From NCBI RefSeq assembly GCF_000317305.3, contig NC_023036.2, forward strand, positions 3,162,001-3,226,000: a stretch of 64,000 nucleotides of DNA. Direction: 5' to 3'. The position numbers were made by a program, and so were the translations under genes. Source of the stretch: Mycolicibacterium neoaurum VKM Ac-1815D (GTDB lineage: Bacteria; Actinomycetota; Actinomycetes; Mycobacteriales; Mycobacteriaceae). The notes below the pieces were generated by a model, which saw only the letters and a list, made by a program, of their open reading frames with translations, ran no database searches and was not told where the DNA came from. Positions 1-8,718 of the stretch are shown piece after piece. Every line of letters starts with the position of its first letter. The stretch's first letter is position 1.

Positions 1-717
1 TGTGCCGCGGTGACCGCCGTGACGGTGCAGAACACCCTCGGCGTGAGCGCCTTCCACGAAGTGCCTACCGATGTCGTGGCCGGACAGATCACCGCGGTGG
101 CCGGCGATATCGGGATCGAGGCAGCCAAGACCGGAATGCTGGCCTCGACCGCGATCATCCGAGCGGTCGTGGCGACGTGGCGCAGCGCGGGCCTGACCGG
201 GTCGGTCCCACTTCTCGTCGACCCGGTGTGTGCATCCAATGTGGGCGAGCCGCTGCTGCACCCCAGCGCACTCGACGCCATGCGTCACGAGCTCATCCCC
301 ACCGCGACGCTGATCACGCCCAACCTGGACGAGGTTCGGCTTCTCGTCGGTATCGATGTCGTCGACGACGCCACCCAACGCGAAGCGGCACGCGCACTGC
401 ATGCACTGGGGCCACAGTGGACCCTGGTCAAAGGCGGCCACCTGCGTACCTCGCGGATCAGCTCGGATCTGCTGTTCGACGGTGCCGACTTCCACGAGTA
501 CGCCGCGTCGCGGGTCGACACCCGCGACGACCACGGCGCAGGCGACACGCTGGCCGCGGCGATCACCGCAGCACTGGCCCACGGCCACACGGTTCCCGAG
601 GCCGTCGGTTTCGGGAAGCGGTGGGTCACCGACTGCATCCACGCCGCGTACCCACTGGGCCACGGCCTCGGAACGGTCAACGGGCTCGCCAGACTGTTGG
701 ACGACGGCAGCGCTTAG
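1..717 (+). CDS. thiD: Hydroxymethylpyrimidine/phosphomethylpyrimidine kinase, 5'-truncated by window edge
   Basis: The frame is open from base 1, so the N-terminus lies outside the window. The visible 238 residues match the ribokinase-fold ThiD family, which phosphorylates HMP and HMP-phosphate in thiamine pyrophosphate synthesis in the cytosol. Supporting features are the N-terminal VTAVTVQNTLGV segment typical of ThiD, the LVDPV and LITPNLDE blocks, and the ribokinase signature around GAGDT, whose Asp is the catalytic base, near the C-terminus. The next gene is a lipoprotein on the same strand, about 95 bases on, with no sign of functional linkage. ThiD is more likely than another PfkB-family kinase because of the N-terminal and LVDPV motifs. 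Confidence 0.9.
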   Translation, partial: CAAVTAVTVQNTLGVSAFHEVPTDVVAGQITAVAGDIGIEAAKTGMLASTAIIRAVVATWRSAGLTGSVPLLVDPVCASNVGEPLLHPSALDAMRHELIPTATLITPNLDEVRLLVGIDVVDDATQREAARALHALGPQWTLVKGGHLRTSRISSDLLFDGADFHEYAASRVDTRDDHGAGDTLAAAITAALAHGHTVPEAVGFGKRWVTDCIHAAYPLGHGLGTVNGLARLLDDGSA

Positions 718-812
718 GAATCGGACAAACCGGGTAATTCACCGACGCCAATTTCGCTGGGCTCGACATCTTGTCTCGCCCAGCGGCCGTACTAGCAGAA
801 TCGAGCCGTCAG

Positions 813-1286
813 ATGACCGTCCTTCGAATCGCCCGGACTCTCCCGCTTGCGGCCGCCGTGTCGGGCGCAGTTCTCTTCGGCGGGCTGACCGCCTGCAGTT
901 CCGACAGTGAGGCACCGGACAGCACGACCACCACCTCGACCACCGAATCGACGATGACGACCGCGCCGTCGACCGGCGCGGCCACCACCACCCTCGCGCC
1001 GTCCTCGCCGATGCCGCCGGCCGGTGGCGGCGCCGATGCCGGCCCGGGCGGGGCCACCGCCAGCGTGCCGGGAGCCAGTGCGGGCGCCGGACCCGGCGGC
1101 GCCAACGCCGGCGTCCCCGGAGCAGGAGCCGAGGCCGGGCCGGGAGGCGCATCGGTCGGCGTCCCGGGTGCCGGCGCCGAGGCGGGACCGGGAGGCGCCT
1201 CTGCAGGTGTTCCCGGTGCCGGAGCAGGTGCGGGCCCCGGCGGTGCGGGAGCGTGCGTCGGCTCGGTCTGCGTCGGAACCCCGTAG
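813..1286 (+). CDS. Putative lipoprotein with five 16-residue Gly/Pro/Ala repeats
   Basis: I chose the ATG at 813 because it places a basic n-region (MTVLRIAR), a hydrophobic stretch and a lipobox (GLTAC) at the N-terminus. An upstream TTG at 771 would only add a poor leader. After the lipid-attachment Cys there is a Thr/Ser-rich linker and then five tandem 16-residue units of the type GAGAEAGPGGASVGVP. The protein ends in a short tail with two cysteines (ACVGSVCVGTP), which could form a disulfide. Expected location is the outer face of the plasma membrane. No enzymatic domain is visible, so function is unknown and a spacer or adhesive role is only a guess. A strong hairpin follows the stop codon directly. 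Confidence 0.75.
   Translation: MTVLRIARTLPLAAAVSGAVLFGGLTACSSDSEAPDSTTTTSTTESTMTTAPSTGAATTTLAPSSPMPPAGGGADAGPGGATASVPGASAGAGPGGANAGVPGAGAEAGPGGASVGVPGAGAEAGPGGASAGVPGAGAGAGPGGAGACVGSVCVGTP
1023..1262 (+). repeat. Five tandem 48-bp repeats inside the lipoprotein gene
   Basis: Units begin at 1023, 1071, 1119, 1167 and 1215. Each encodes 16 residues with the conserved core (A/E)AGPGGA. Units 3 and 4 are nearly identical at protein level (GAGAEAGPGGAS followed by VGVP or AGVP). Codon use differs between units, so they are old or have diverged under selection. Confidence 0.85.
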
Positions 1287-1288
1287 CG

Positions 1289-1331
1289 CATTCGAAACGT
1301 GGCGGCCCTGAGGGCCGCCACGTTTCGAATG
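1289..1331. terminator. Perfect 21-bp inverted repeat after the lipoprotein gene
   Basis: The left arm (1289-1309) and right arm (1311-1331) are exact reverse complements around a single central base, giving a 43-nt palindrome that starts three bases after the stop codon. It has no U-tract, which is common for mycobacterial factor-independent hairpins. A terminator fits the position. The ISL3 element inserted into the last bases of the right arm. Confidence 0.7.
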
Positions 1332-1336
1332 TATGT
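1329..1336. repeat. Left 8-bp target-site duplication of the IS
   Basis: The sequence ATGTATGT immediately before the left end of the element is repeated exactly at 2731-2738. Eight base pairs is the duplication length usual for the ISL3 family. Confidence 0.9.
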
Positions 1337-2730
1337 GGCGCTCCTAGTGTTTTAGTGGGCGTCTTTGTGCTGTTGAGGGTTGATTTGCAGTGCAGTGCAA
1401 GAGGTTCAGCGGGTCGTTCGTGAAATGAAGGACGCGCACGCGGCGTGCCTCTAGGTTTCGGGGTTACCACACCAACCTCAACCAGAGGATCGATCCGCGT
1501 GCGCGTCAGTACTGCATTTAACCGTCTTCTTCAGATTCCTGGTGCATCCGTGGTCGAGGTGTCGATCGGCGACCGCGACGTCGAAGTCACCCTGCGCCCC
1601 ACAGCCCGACTGCTGAGGTGCCCCTGCAGCAAACGCGTCCGGTCAGTCTATGACCGCCGCCGGCGGCGATGGCGACACCTCGATCTGGGCACCAAACGAC
1701 TGTGGCTGACCTACGACATCCGCCGACTGCACTGCCCGGATTGCGGTGTGACCACCGAAGAGGTGCCCTGGGCCCGCCCGGGAGCCAGGTTCAGCCGAGA
1801 CTTCGAAGACACGGTGCTGTGGCTGGCCCAGCGCACCGACCGCACGACAGTGTCCACACTGATGCGCTGCGCCTGGGAATCGGTCACCTCGATCATCAAA
1901 CGCGGAGTCGCTGAGCTGCTCGACCAACGTCGACTAAGGGCCCTGTATCAGATCGGTGTCGACGAGATCTGTTACCGCCACCCGCACCGCTATCTCACCA
2001 TCATCGGCGATCACACGTCTGGCACCGTCATCGATGTCCAACCCGGAAAGAGTCGCGAATCACTCGCTAAATTCTATACAAGCCAACCAGATTCGACCCT
2101 CGCCGGAATCCAAGCGGTCACCATGGACGTCAGCAGCGTCTACACCGCAGCCACCCAAGAGCACCTGCCCCAGGCAACGATCTGCTACGACGGATTCCAC
2201 ATTCTGCAATGGGTCAACCGTGCACTGGACCGTGTCTTCTCCGAGGCTGCCGCTGGGCCAGACCGAGTCCACATGTCCTCAACGCAATGGCGGACCACCC
2301 GCTGGGCGCTGCGCACCGGAGAGGACAAACTCCCCGACGACAAACGCGCCCTGGTCAACGAGATCGCCAAACAGAACCGGCACGTCGGGCGGGCATGGGC
2401 ACTCAAAGAACAAGCTCGCGACCTCTACCGCTACGACCACGAACCCGGCGCTGCACGCCAACTCCTCAGAGCCTGGATCACCGCCGCCAAACGCTCCCGC
2501 ATCCCGGCCTTCGCCGCACTGGGCAAACGGTTCGAGGTCTACACCGAACCCATCCTCGCTGCGATTGAACTCAAACTGTCCAACGCACTCGCCGAAGGCA
2601 TCAACGCCAAGATCCGACTCATCAACGCACGCGGCTACGGACATCACTCAGCCGAAACACTGACCTCGATGATCTACCTGTGCCTCGGCGGGCTCCACAT
2701 CAAGCTCCCCACGAAAACCTGAGGAGTAGC
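1337..2730 (+). mobile_element. Complete ISL3-family insertion sequence, 1394 bp
   Basis: The element runs from the left terminal repeat (1337-1359) to the right one (2708-2730). Read inward, the two ends share the blocks CTCCT, GTTTT and GTGGG in register, about 16 of 23 positions. The element is flanked by the exact 8-bp duplication ATGTATGT. It contains one transposase gene filling most of its length and no passenger gene. The intact duplication, open reading frame and ends suggest a relatively recent, possibly active insertion. It lies between a terminator hairpin and the start of a small DUF3072 gene, whose ATG is 28 bp beyond the right end. Confidence 0.9.
1499..2722 (+). CDS. ISL3-family transposase
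   Basis: This DDE transposase catalyses cut-and-paste movement of the surrounding element. The N-terminal zinc-finger-like region has paired cysteines (LRCPCSK, LHCPDCG). The catalytic core shows the first Asp in GVDEI, the second Asp in TMDVSS and the Glu in SNALAEGINAKIR. It ends in the family-typical RGYGHHSAETL...MIYLCLGG segment. I prefer the GTG at 1499 (VRVSTAFNRLLQ), with a GAGG ahead of it; a GTG at 1445 in the same frame would add 18 residues. The frame is uninterrupted over about 407 residues, the normal family length, so it is probably functional. Confidence 0.92.
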   Translation: MRVSTAFNRLLQIPGASVVEVSIGDRDVEVTLRPTARLLRCPCSKRVRSVYDRRRRRWRHLDLGTKRLWLTYDIRRLHCPDCGVTTEEVPWARPGARFSRDFEDTVLWLAQRTDRTTVSTLMRCAWESVTSIIKRGVAELLDQRRLRALYQIGVDEICYRHPHRYLTIIGDHTSGTVIDVQPGKSRESLAKFYTSQPDSTLAGIQAVTMDVSSVYTAATQEHLPQATICYDGFHILQWVNRALDRVFSEAAAGPDRVHMSSTQWRTTRWALRTGEDKLPDDKRALVNEIAKQNRHVGRAWALKEQARDLYRYDHEPGAARQLLRAWITAAKRSRIPAFAALGKRFEVYTEPILAAIELKLSNALAEGINAKIRLINARGYGHHSAETLTSMIYLCLGGLHIKLPTKT

Positions 2731-2738
2731 ATGTATGT
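2731..2738. repeat. Right 8-bp target-site duplication of the IS
   Basis: An exact copy of the ATGTATGT at 1329-1336, marking the right boundary of the ISL3-family element. Confidence 0.9.
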
Positions 2739-2758
2739 GCGATGGGCATTCGGGGTGC

Positions 2759-2968
2759 ATGAGCGAGCACACCACATCAGCACCACAGGAAAACGCCGAA
2801 AAGGACACCTCGGAATGGGTCACCGGGGACGAGCCGATGACCGGCCCACAGCGCAGCTATCTGCACACCCTGGCCCAGGAGGCGGGAGCCGAGGTTCCCG
2901 ACGACGTCACCAAAGCCCAGGCATCGGACCTCATAGAAGAGTTGCAGGCCAAGACCGGGCGTGGATGA
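2759..2968 (+). CDS. DUF3072 family small protein
   Basis: This 69-residue acidic protein has the compact DUF3072 motif: a conserved PMTGPQRSYLHTLAQEAG helix followed by a short segment ending in an EELQ.KTGR-like helix. The motif is shared by many small actinobacterial proteins of unknown role, and I assign none. The start is the ATG at 2759 (MSEHTT). A frame extension to 2735 would begin inside the IS target duplication. The insertion sequence ends 28 bp upstream, so the gene may have lost its native promoter or now read from the element. A 19-bp hairpin follows the stop. Confidence 0.75.
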   Translation: MSEHTTSAPQENAEKDTSEWVTGDEPMTGPQRSYLHTLAQEAGAEVPDDVTKAQASDLIEELQAKTGRG

Positions 2969-2979
2969 CAGCGACCAGG

Positions 2980-3021
2980 ACGAATGTGCTCCACCACCGA
3001 ATGGTGGTGGAGCACATTCGT
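2980..3021. terminator. Bidirectional 19-bp hairpin between convergent genes
   Basis: Arms 2980-2998 and 3003-3021 are perfect reverse complements with the tetraloop GAAT. It sits between a plus-strand stop at 2968 and a minus-strand stop at 3031, so it can end transcription from both sides. It lacks a long U-tract. Confidence 0.75.
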
Positions 3022-3030
3022 CTTGGCGTC

Positions 3031-3498
3031 TCAGGACGACGCGACCTCGGTGGCCAGCCGGGACAATGTGTCATCGAGCTGCCCCTGCGTGACCAGCGGG
3101 AACTTCACCTTCTCCAGTAGCTTCTTGTCCGTCACCTTCGACCAGTCATAGGTGTGGCGCACCAACGTGTCGTTCGGCCCCTGAGATTCCAGTTCCCACA
3201 ACCATTCCCAGCCGGGAGGCTCGGTACCGGCCGGTGCGGTCTGCCAGGCGAGCAGCTTGTCCTTGGCATAACCGGTGACGTGGTTGTCGGTCTGGTATTC
3301 CCCGCCCATGTGATCACCCTGCATGTTCATCGTGAACACCTCGCCCACCTTCTGAATCCGGTCGGCGTGATCCACGCTGCGCACGAATCCGGAGCCGTCG
3401 AGAGCGGGGTGACGGTGCGGATTTGACAGCACATCGAAGACCGCCGCCACCGGTGCGGCGATGGTTCGTTCCACAGTGACTTTCTCGTTGTCGGTCAT
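3031..3498 (-). CDS. SRPBCC-superfamily (START-like) protein
   Basis: The 155-residue protein has the helix-grip pattern of the SRPBCC/polyketide-cyclase superfamily: an N-terminal strand VTVERTIAAPVAAVFDVLSN, a central beta sheet with Trp-rich strands (WEWLWELES), and a long C-terminal helix from about residue 125. These proteins bind hydrophobic ligands in a cavity, and the ligand here is unknown. There is no signal peptide, so it is cytosolic. It is divergent from the esterase gene at 3617 across 118 bases. A second, unrelated SRPBCC protein is encoded at 9609. Confidence 0.75.
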   Translation of the reverse strand: MTDNEKVTVERTIAAPVAAVFDVLSNPHRHPALDGSGFVRSVDHADRIQKVGEVFTMNMQGDHMGGEYQTDNHVTGYAKDKLLAWQTAPAGTEPPGWEWLWELESQGPNDTLVRHTYDWSKVTDKKLLEKVKFPLVTQGQLDDTLSRLATEVASS

Positions 3499-3616
3499 AG
3501 GTTCACACTGCCCAAACTCGCACGATCGGAAACTACGGATGGCTTCGTCGGTGCAGATGCCGAACGATCACCGCCGTTGCGCGTGTTCGGCACGGGCGAG
3601 TTGTACTGTGCTGGCC

Positions 3617-4498
3617 ATGCGCACACCCAGAAACCCCGACGGTGATGCACCGCTGTGGAAGCGGATGGCGTTCGAACTCAAATGCGCCGTCAAACGCCAG
3701 ATCGCGCCGAAAGGGGTGCCCGTCACTCCACCCGACGAGCCCTATCTGATCGTCGCGATCCTCGGCCAGTCGAACGCCTACGGAATGGGTCTACCGCTGG
3801 ACCCCGACGGCGCCGACCGGCCTCACCCCCGCGTGCACCAATGGGCCAACAGCGGCCCGTCGAAGAACACCGTCGTGCTCGGCGCCGACCCGCTGTTCCA
3901 CGAAACTCCGGCTCGGCGAGTCGGTTTCGGAGTCACCTTCGGCAAGGCTCTCGCGGACGCGACCAACAGGGCCGTCCTGCTGGTGCCGTGTGCCCGCGGA
4001 GACACGTCATTTCACCCGAAGAACGGCTACACCTGGGACATCGCAGACACCACCACCCGCCGCAATCTGTACCGCGAAGCGGTGCGTTCCATCGACTCCG
4101 CGCTGGCTCACCGGCCCGGCAGCACGGTCGCGGCCGTGCTCTGGCACCAGGGTGAATCCGATGTGCCCCTCATGTCTGCGCCGGAGTACCAGCGACATCT
4201 GGACGCGCTGTTCGACGATCTCCGCGCCCGGTACGGCAAGGACACCCCCATCATTCTCGGCGGCATGGTCCCCGAGGAAATGGAACGCAGCGGCAAGGAC
4301 TATCCGCCCATCGACGCCGTGCACCGTGACACGCCCAATCGCCGACACCGCGCGGCCTTTGTGCCGGGCAATCGCGGAATGTTCAACAGCGATGTCGACC
4401 GGCACTACAACGCCGCGGGAATCCGCGCAATGGGCCACGACATGTGGCTGGCCTATCAGCGCATCGCGGCCGACGATCTGGCCGAGTACCGCCGCTGA
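3617..4498 (+). CDS. SASA-type (sialate O-acetylesterase-like) SGNH hydrolase
   Basis: The 293-residue protein has the carbohydrate-esterase blocks of the SASA/SGNH fold: GQSNAYG with the nucleophile Ser near residue 50, LWHQGESD in the middle, and a C-terminal DRHYNAAG/MGHDM block that should carry the catalytic Asp/His. Family members remove acetyl groups from sugars, and the substrate here is unknown. I chose the ATG at 3617 because the frame upstream looks non-coding and overlaps the divergent gene. A TACTGT hexamer 7 bases before this ATG suggests a leaderless transcript. No convincing signal peptide is present. Confidence 0.75.
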   Translation: MRTPRNPDGDAPLWKRMAFELKCAVKRQIAPKGVPVTPPDEPYLIVAILGQSNAYGMGLPLDPDGADRPHPRVHQWANSGPSKNTVVLGADPLFHETPARRVGFGVTFGKALADATNRAVLLVPCARGDTSFHPKNGYTWDIADTTTRRNLYREAVRSIDSALAHRPGSTVAAVLWHQGESDVPLMSAPEYQRHLDALFDDLRARYGKDTPIILGGMVPEEMERSGKDYPPIDAVHRDTPNRRHRAAFVPGNRGMFNSDVDRHYNAAGIRAMGHDMWLAYQRIAADDLAEYRR

Positions 4499-4542
4499 GT
4501 CACGGCGGCCTCGGCACCTGAGGGTAGGAAACCTACGGCGAG

Positions 4543-6783
4543 TCAGTCCAGATCGAACCGGTCGTTGTTCATGACCTTGACCCACGCCGTCACGAAGTCC
4601 TCGACGAACTTCGTCTGGTTGTCCTGCTGGGCGTACACCTCGGCGATCGCCCGCAGCACGGAGTTGGAGCCGAAGACCAGATCATTGGCGGTCGCCGTCC
4701 ACTTCACCTCGCCGGTGGCGCGGTCGTATCCGGTGTAGACATTCTCGGCCGACTCCGAACCCTTCCACTCGGTTCCCATGTCGAGCAGGTTGACGAAGAA
4801 GTCCGTCGTCAGTGCACCCGGCCGGCTGGTGAACACACCGTGCTTGGTCCCGCCGTGATTCGCACCGATGGTCCGCAGTCCACCGATCAGCGCGGTCATC
4901 TCCGGAGCGGTCAGGTCCAGGAAATACGCCTTGTCCACCAGCAACTGCTCCAGCGCCGCCTTCTCACCGGGCCGGACGAAATTGCGGAAGCCGTCGGCTT
5001 GAGGTTCCAGCACCGCAAAGGACTCCACATCGGTGTTCTCCTGGGTGGCATCGGTGCGACCGGGCGCGAAATGCACCGTGACGTCGAATCCGCCGTCCTT
5101 TGCCGCCTTCTCGATGGCCGCCGATCCGGCCAGCACGATGAGATCGGCCAGCGAGATCTTCTTGCCGCCCTCTGCCGAGCCGTTGAAGTCCTGCTGAATC
5201 TTCTCCAGCACCGGCAATACCTTGTCCAGCTCGGAGGGCTCGTTTGCTTCCCAGTTGCGTTGCGGCTCAAGCCGAATACGTGCACCGTTGGCACCACCGC
5301 GCTTATCGGTACCGCGGAAACTCGAGGCGGCACCCCACGCGGTCTTCACCAGTTGAGGCACCGACAGCCCGGATTCGAGCACCTTGCCCTTCAAGTTCGC
5401 GATATCGGACTCGTCGACCAACGGATGGTCGGCTGCGGGCACCGGGTCCTGCCACAGCTGCGGCTCGGGAATCCACGGACCGAGATAGCGGCTCACGGGG
5501 CCCATATCGCGGTGCAGCAGTTTGTACCACGCCTTGGCGAAAGCTGCGTTCATCTCCTCTGGGTGATCCAGCCAACGCCGGGTGATCTGGCCGTAGATGG
5601 GGTCGACCCGCATGGACACATCGGTGACCAGCATCGTGGGTTTGCGGGGCGGCCCGCCGAACGGGTCGGGAATGGTGGCCTCGGCGTCCTTGGCCTCGAA
5701 CTGCCAGGCGCCCGCGGGGCTCTTGGTCAGCTGCCATTCGTTGCCATACAGGATCTCCAGATAACCGTTGCTCCATCGGGTGGGGGTCGCCGTCCAGACC
5801 ACCTCGAGCCCGCTGGTCACCGTGTCGTTGGCGTTGCCGGAACCGAAAGGACACTTCCAGCCGAGCCCCTGCTGCTCGATGGGCGCACCCTCGGGCTCGG
5901 GGCCGACGTTGACGTCGGCGGCACCGTGCGTTTTGCCGAGCGTGTGACCGCCGACGATCAGCGCCGCGGTCTCCTCGTCGTTCATGGCCATTCGACCGAA
6001 TGTCTCCCGGATGTCGTGGGCCGCGGCCAGCGGATCGGGCTTCCCCTCCGGACCTTCGGGATTGACGTAGATGAGGCCCATCGTGGTGGCACCGAACGGC
6101 GCGGCCAGGTTGCGATCGCCGTCGCTGCTGCCGTCGTAACGTTTGTCGGTGCCCAGCCAGGTGTCCTCCTGACCGTAGAGCACCTCCTCAGGCTCCCAGA
6201 TGTCCTCACGGCCGAACCCGAAGCCGAACGTCTCGAAACCCGCCGATTCAAGCGCGACGTTGCCTGCGTAGACGATCAGATCGGCCCAGGACAGCGCGTT
6301 GCCGTACTTCTGCTTGATCGGCCACAGCAGCCGCCGCGCCTTGTCCAGGTTGGCATTGTCGGGCCAGCTGTTCAGCGGCGCGAAGCGCTGGGCGCCCTGA
6401 CCACCGCCGCCGCGGCCGTCGTAGATGCGGTAGGTGCCCGCCGCGTGCCAGCTCATCCTGATGAACAGCCCCGCGTAGCTCCCATAGTCAGCGGGCCACC
6501 AGTCCTGGGATGAGGTCATCAACGCCAACATGTCGGCCCGCAACGCCTCGAGGTCGAGCTTGGCGAAGGCCTCGCTGTAGGAGAAATCGGCGCCGAGAGC
6601 ATTGCCTTTGGGGTTCTGCTTGTGCAGTACCGAGACATCGACCTGTCCCGGCCACCAATCCTGGTTGGTCAGCGGCGCATGCGATTTCGGCTTCGGCGAG
6701 TCGATGACGGGATTCTCGGACTCACTGCCGCTGTGAGTCTTGGTATCGGAATGCGGAGGCCGGGCATCAGAGGTGTCGGACAT
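4543..6783 (-). CDS. katG: Catalase-peroxidase KatG
   Basis: This haem enzyme degrades hydrogen peroxide and activates isoniazid in mycobacteria. Its 746 residues are the usual length. The distal site ([10 protein letters not shown]), the Tyr of the Met-Tyr-Trp adduct (IYVNPEGP), the adduct Met (MAMND) and the proximal His ([10 protein letters not shown]) are all present. The position matching Ser315 of M. tuberculosis KatG is Ser (TSGLEVVW), the drug-sensitive state. The C-terminal half carries the degenerate duplicated peroxidase domain. Start ATG 6783 gives [10 protein letters not shown]; an upstream in-frame extension overlaps furA and is rejected. It follows furA by 52 bases on the same strand, the classical furA-katG operon. 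Confidence 0.96.
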   Translation of the reverse strand: MSDTSDARPPHSDTKTHSGSESENPVIDSPKPKSHAPLTNQDWWPGQVDVSVLHKQNPKGNALGADFSYSEAFAKLDLEALRADMLALMTSSQDWWPADYGSYAGLFIRMSWHAAGTYRIYDGRGGGGQGAQRFAPLNSWPDNANLDKARRLLWPIKQKYGNALSWADLIVYAGNVALESAGFETFGFGFGREDIWEPEEVLYGQEDTWLGTDKRYDGSSDGDRNLAAPFGATTMGLIYVNPEGPEGKPDPLAAAHDIRETFGRMAMNDEETAALIVGGHTLGKTHGAADVNVGPEPEGAPIEQQGLGWKCPFGSGNANDTVTSGLEVVWTATPTRWSNGYLEILYGNEWQLTKSPAGAWQFEAKDAEATIPDPFGGPPRKPTMLVTDVSMRVDPIYGQITRRWLDHPEEMNAAFAKAWYKLLHRDMGPVSRYLGPWIPEPQLWQDPVPAADHPLVDESDIANLKGKVLESGLSVPQLVKTAWGAASSFRGTDKRGGANGARIRLEPQRNWEANEPSELDKVLPVLEKIQQDFNGSAEGGKKISLADLIVLAGSAAIEKAAKDGGFDVTVHFAPGRTDATQENTDVESFAVLEPQADGFRNFVRPGEKAALEQLLVDKAYFLDLTAPEMTALIGGLRTIGANHGGTKHGVFTSRPGALTTDFFVNLLDMGTEWKGSESAENVYTGYDRATGEVKWTATANDLVFGSNSVLRAIAEVYAQQDNQTKFVEDFVTAWVKVMNNDRFDLD

Positions 6784-6835
6784 GGACTCGCCTTTCGTCG
6801 GGTTTCGTGCGGGCTGCACAACGTCGTCGCGTCGA

Positions 6836-7267
6836 TCAGGAAGATCGCTTTCGTACACACTCGGGGCACAGACCCCAGTAGATGACTTCGGCCTCGTCGA
6901 TCTCGAACCCGAGATCATCGGAGGCCGAGAGGCATGCCGCCTCGCCGACCGCACAGTCGACGTCGGCGATGGTCCCGCAGGACCGGCAGACCAGATGATG
7001 ATGGTTGTCGCCGACCCGCGACTCATAACGGGCGGTGGCGCCCGCAGGTTGGATTCGGCGCACCATCCCCACGGTGGTCAGCGCACCGAGGGCGTCATAG
7101 ACGGTCTGCCGGGAGACATCGGAAAGAACCCGACGGGCAGCAACGAAAATCGTATCCGTATCCGCGTGCGGATTCTCCTGGACAGCGTCCATGACCACCA
7201 GCCGGGGCCGCGTGACGCGAAGTCCGGCCGCTCGCAGAATTGTCGCGCATTCTCCAGCGTCAGCCAT
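6836..7267 (-). CDS. furA: Ferric uptake regulator homologue FurA, peroxide-responsive repressor of katG
   Basis: The 143-residue protein has the Fur winged helix ([16 protein letters not shown]) and the metal-binding [10 protein letters not shown] and CPEC motifs. In mycobacteria FurA represses its own operon, including katG, and is inactivated by oxidation. The first codons are GTG-ATG (7270/7267), so either may be the start; I give the ATG. The gene begins at or near the expected transcript start, in line with a leaderless furA mRNA, but I see no sure -10 box. Position directly before katG on the same strand supports the assignment. Confidence 0.95.
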   Translation of the reverse strand: MADAGECATILRAAGLRVTRPRLVVMDAVQENPHADTDTIFVAARRVLSDVSRQTVYDALGALTTVGMVRRIQPAGATARYESRVGDNHHHLVCRSCGTIADVDCAVGEAACLSASDDLGFEIDEAEVIYWGLCPECVRKRSS

Positions 7268-7270
7268 CAC

Positions 7271-7615
7271 GTTTCAGTGTGACCCCTTATGTGGACGCAA
7301 TCAAGAAATCGGCGAAAAACGTTGTGGTTCTGGAAGAGACATGCTTTTAGTCAAGACACTGAGCGAACACACAGATCCGGGCGGCGATCGTCGATATGAT
7401 GAACGCCGCCCGGAGTCATTCTAGTAAACCGCTGTCCGATAACGGTTTTCGTCGGTGTGTTGGTAAGTGCCCCTGCGGATCGGGCGGATTGTCCGCGGAG
7501 CGCCCGGTAGCCGCATCGCGAACATGGTCGAGGGTGGCGGTCACCATGCCTACCGTTTTGAGGATGCCGGCGCTCGGCGGCGTGCCGGGATGAGGCCCCT
7601 CGTCGATCCGGTCGC
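7271..7615. other. Intergenic region between furA and the manganese catalase gene
   Basis: No convincing gene lies in these 345 bases. On the minus strand a TTGACT hexamer (7354-7349) resembles a -35 box and could belong to the furA promoter, whose operator should also lie here. I could not place a -10 box with confidence. The left half is visibly richer in A and T than the surroundings. Confidence 0.5.
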
Positions 7616-8509
7616 TCAGCTCGTCGCCGCGTGTTGCTCGTGGGTGAACGGCTTGTCACCCTCGACCGCGGGTTGACCATCGGGATTGCGCTCGGCCCCG
7701 GTATTGGCGCGCAACGATGTCCCCAGCCACTGCCGCTCGGGGTCCTCGACGTAATCCCACTCGATTCCCTCGGGCCACGGGCCCTGACCTTCGTTCCACG
7801 GTCCGCGCACGGATCCGTCACCGTTGCTCATGTTGAAGGCGACGTTCTGGAACCGTGGATCGCCCGGCAATTGTCCGGGCGGGAAGTTCACCGGCAGCTC
7901 GTTGAGCGCAGCGGTGAACTGCTGGTAGTGCGCGATCTCCCGAGTCATCAAGAACGTCAAGGTGTCTTGGACGCCGGGATCATCGGTGAACTGCTTGAGG
8001 TACTCGTAGACGACCTTGGCCCTGGACTCGGCGGCGAGGTTGTTGCGTAGGTCCACCGTGGGATCACCGTTGGCGTCGACGAACGCCCCGGTCCAGTTGT
8101 TACCCGCGGAGTCCTTCACACCGGGACCGCCACCGCTGAGGACGAGGAACATCGGATTCACGGCGACCTGGTGGATGGCCTGCTCCTTGCCGGTCTTGCT
8201 GGCCACTGCCGGCATCCAATCGCAGCGCTCGTGGGCGACCTTCAGATTGTCGTTGAGGCCGTCGAGCAACATGGTGATCGTGGTACCGACTATCTCGAGG
8301 TGACTGAGTTCCTCGGTCGCGATATCCATGAACAGGTCGTACATCTTCGGGTTCTTCTCGCGCAGGACGAACGCCTGGGTGAAGTACTGCAATGCTGCGG
8401 TGAGTTCACCGTTGGCGCCGCCGAACTGCTCCATCAGCAACGACGCGAATCGCGGATCGGGCTCGCTGACCCTGACTTCGAACTGCAGATCTTTGTTGTG
8501 AGTGAACAT
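7616..8509 (-). CDS. Manganese (non-haem) catalase
   Basis: The 297-residue protein is a ferritin-like di-manganese catalase that dismutates hydrogen peroxide without haem. The ligand-bearing helices are visible: an N-terminal Glu in GANGELTAALQYF, then ATEELSHLE with the Glu/His pair, later NLAAESRAKVVYE, and MTREIAHYQQF with Glu/His. The C-terminus is the usual extended Pro/Gly-rich arm (EGQGPWPEGIEW). Start ATG 8509 (MFTHNKDLQ) has a strong GGGAGG ribosome-binding site; the longer open frame has none. It lies upstream of furA-katG on the same strand but is separated from it by 345 bases, giving two different catalases side by side. Confidence 0.93.
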   Translation of the reverse strand: MFTHNKDLQFEVRVSEPDPRFASLLMEQFGGANGELTAALQYFTQAFVLREKNPKMYDLFMDIATEELSHLEIVGTTITMLLDGLNDNLKVAHERCDWMPAVASKTGKEQAIHQVAVNPMFLVLSGGGPGVKDSAGNNWTGAFVDANGDPTVDLRNNLAAESRAKVVYEYLKQFTDDPGVQDTLTFLMTREIAHYQQFTAALNELPVNFPPGQLPGDPRFQNVAFNMSNGDGSVRGPWNEGQGPWPEGIEWDYVEDPERQWLGTSLRANTGAERNPDGQPAVEGDKPFTHEQHAATS

Positions 8510-8718
8510 ATCGCCTCCCGGCACGGTTGACCGTGATCCGCGACCGGGCACTCGGTCGCGGACATCACTGGCTGTATGGCCACAGATCCAACTGGGCTGT
8601 AGATCGCGGTAGCCGGGTGTACCCGAGGCCGGGAGGCCTAAACACCGACGCGACAGCATCATGCACATGCATCCAAAGCCGTTGTCCGCCAGCTACTTGA
8701 CCGCTTTGCGAATAAGGC

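Noticed and set aside
4840..6513. A 557-codon open frame on the plus strand opposite katG
   Set aside because: It is a mirror frame caused by high GC at third positions of katG. Its translation shows no domain, and katG motifs are complete on the other strand.
4543..6783. Isoniazid-resistance change in katG
   Set aside because: The residue matching Ser315 is Ser (TSGLEVVW), and other active-site residues are intact.
7351..7615. Small genes in the furA-Mn catalase gap
   Set aside because: The short frames here have no ribosome-binding site, no recognisable protein pattern and overlap each other in several frames.
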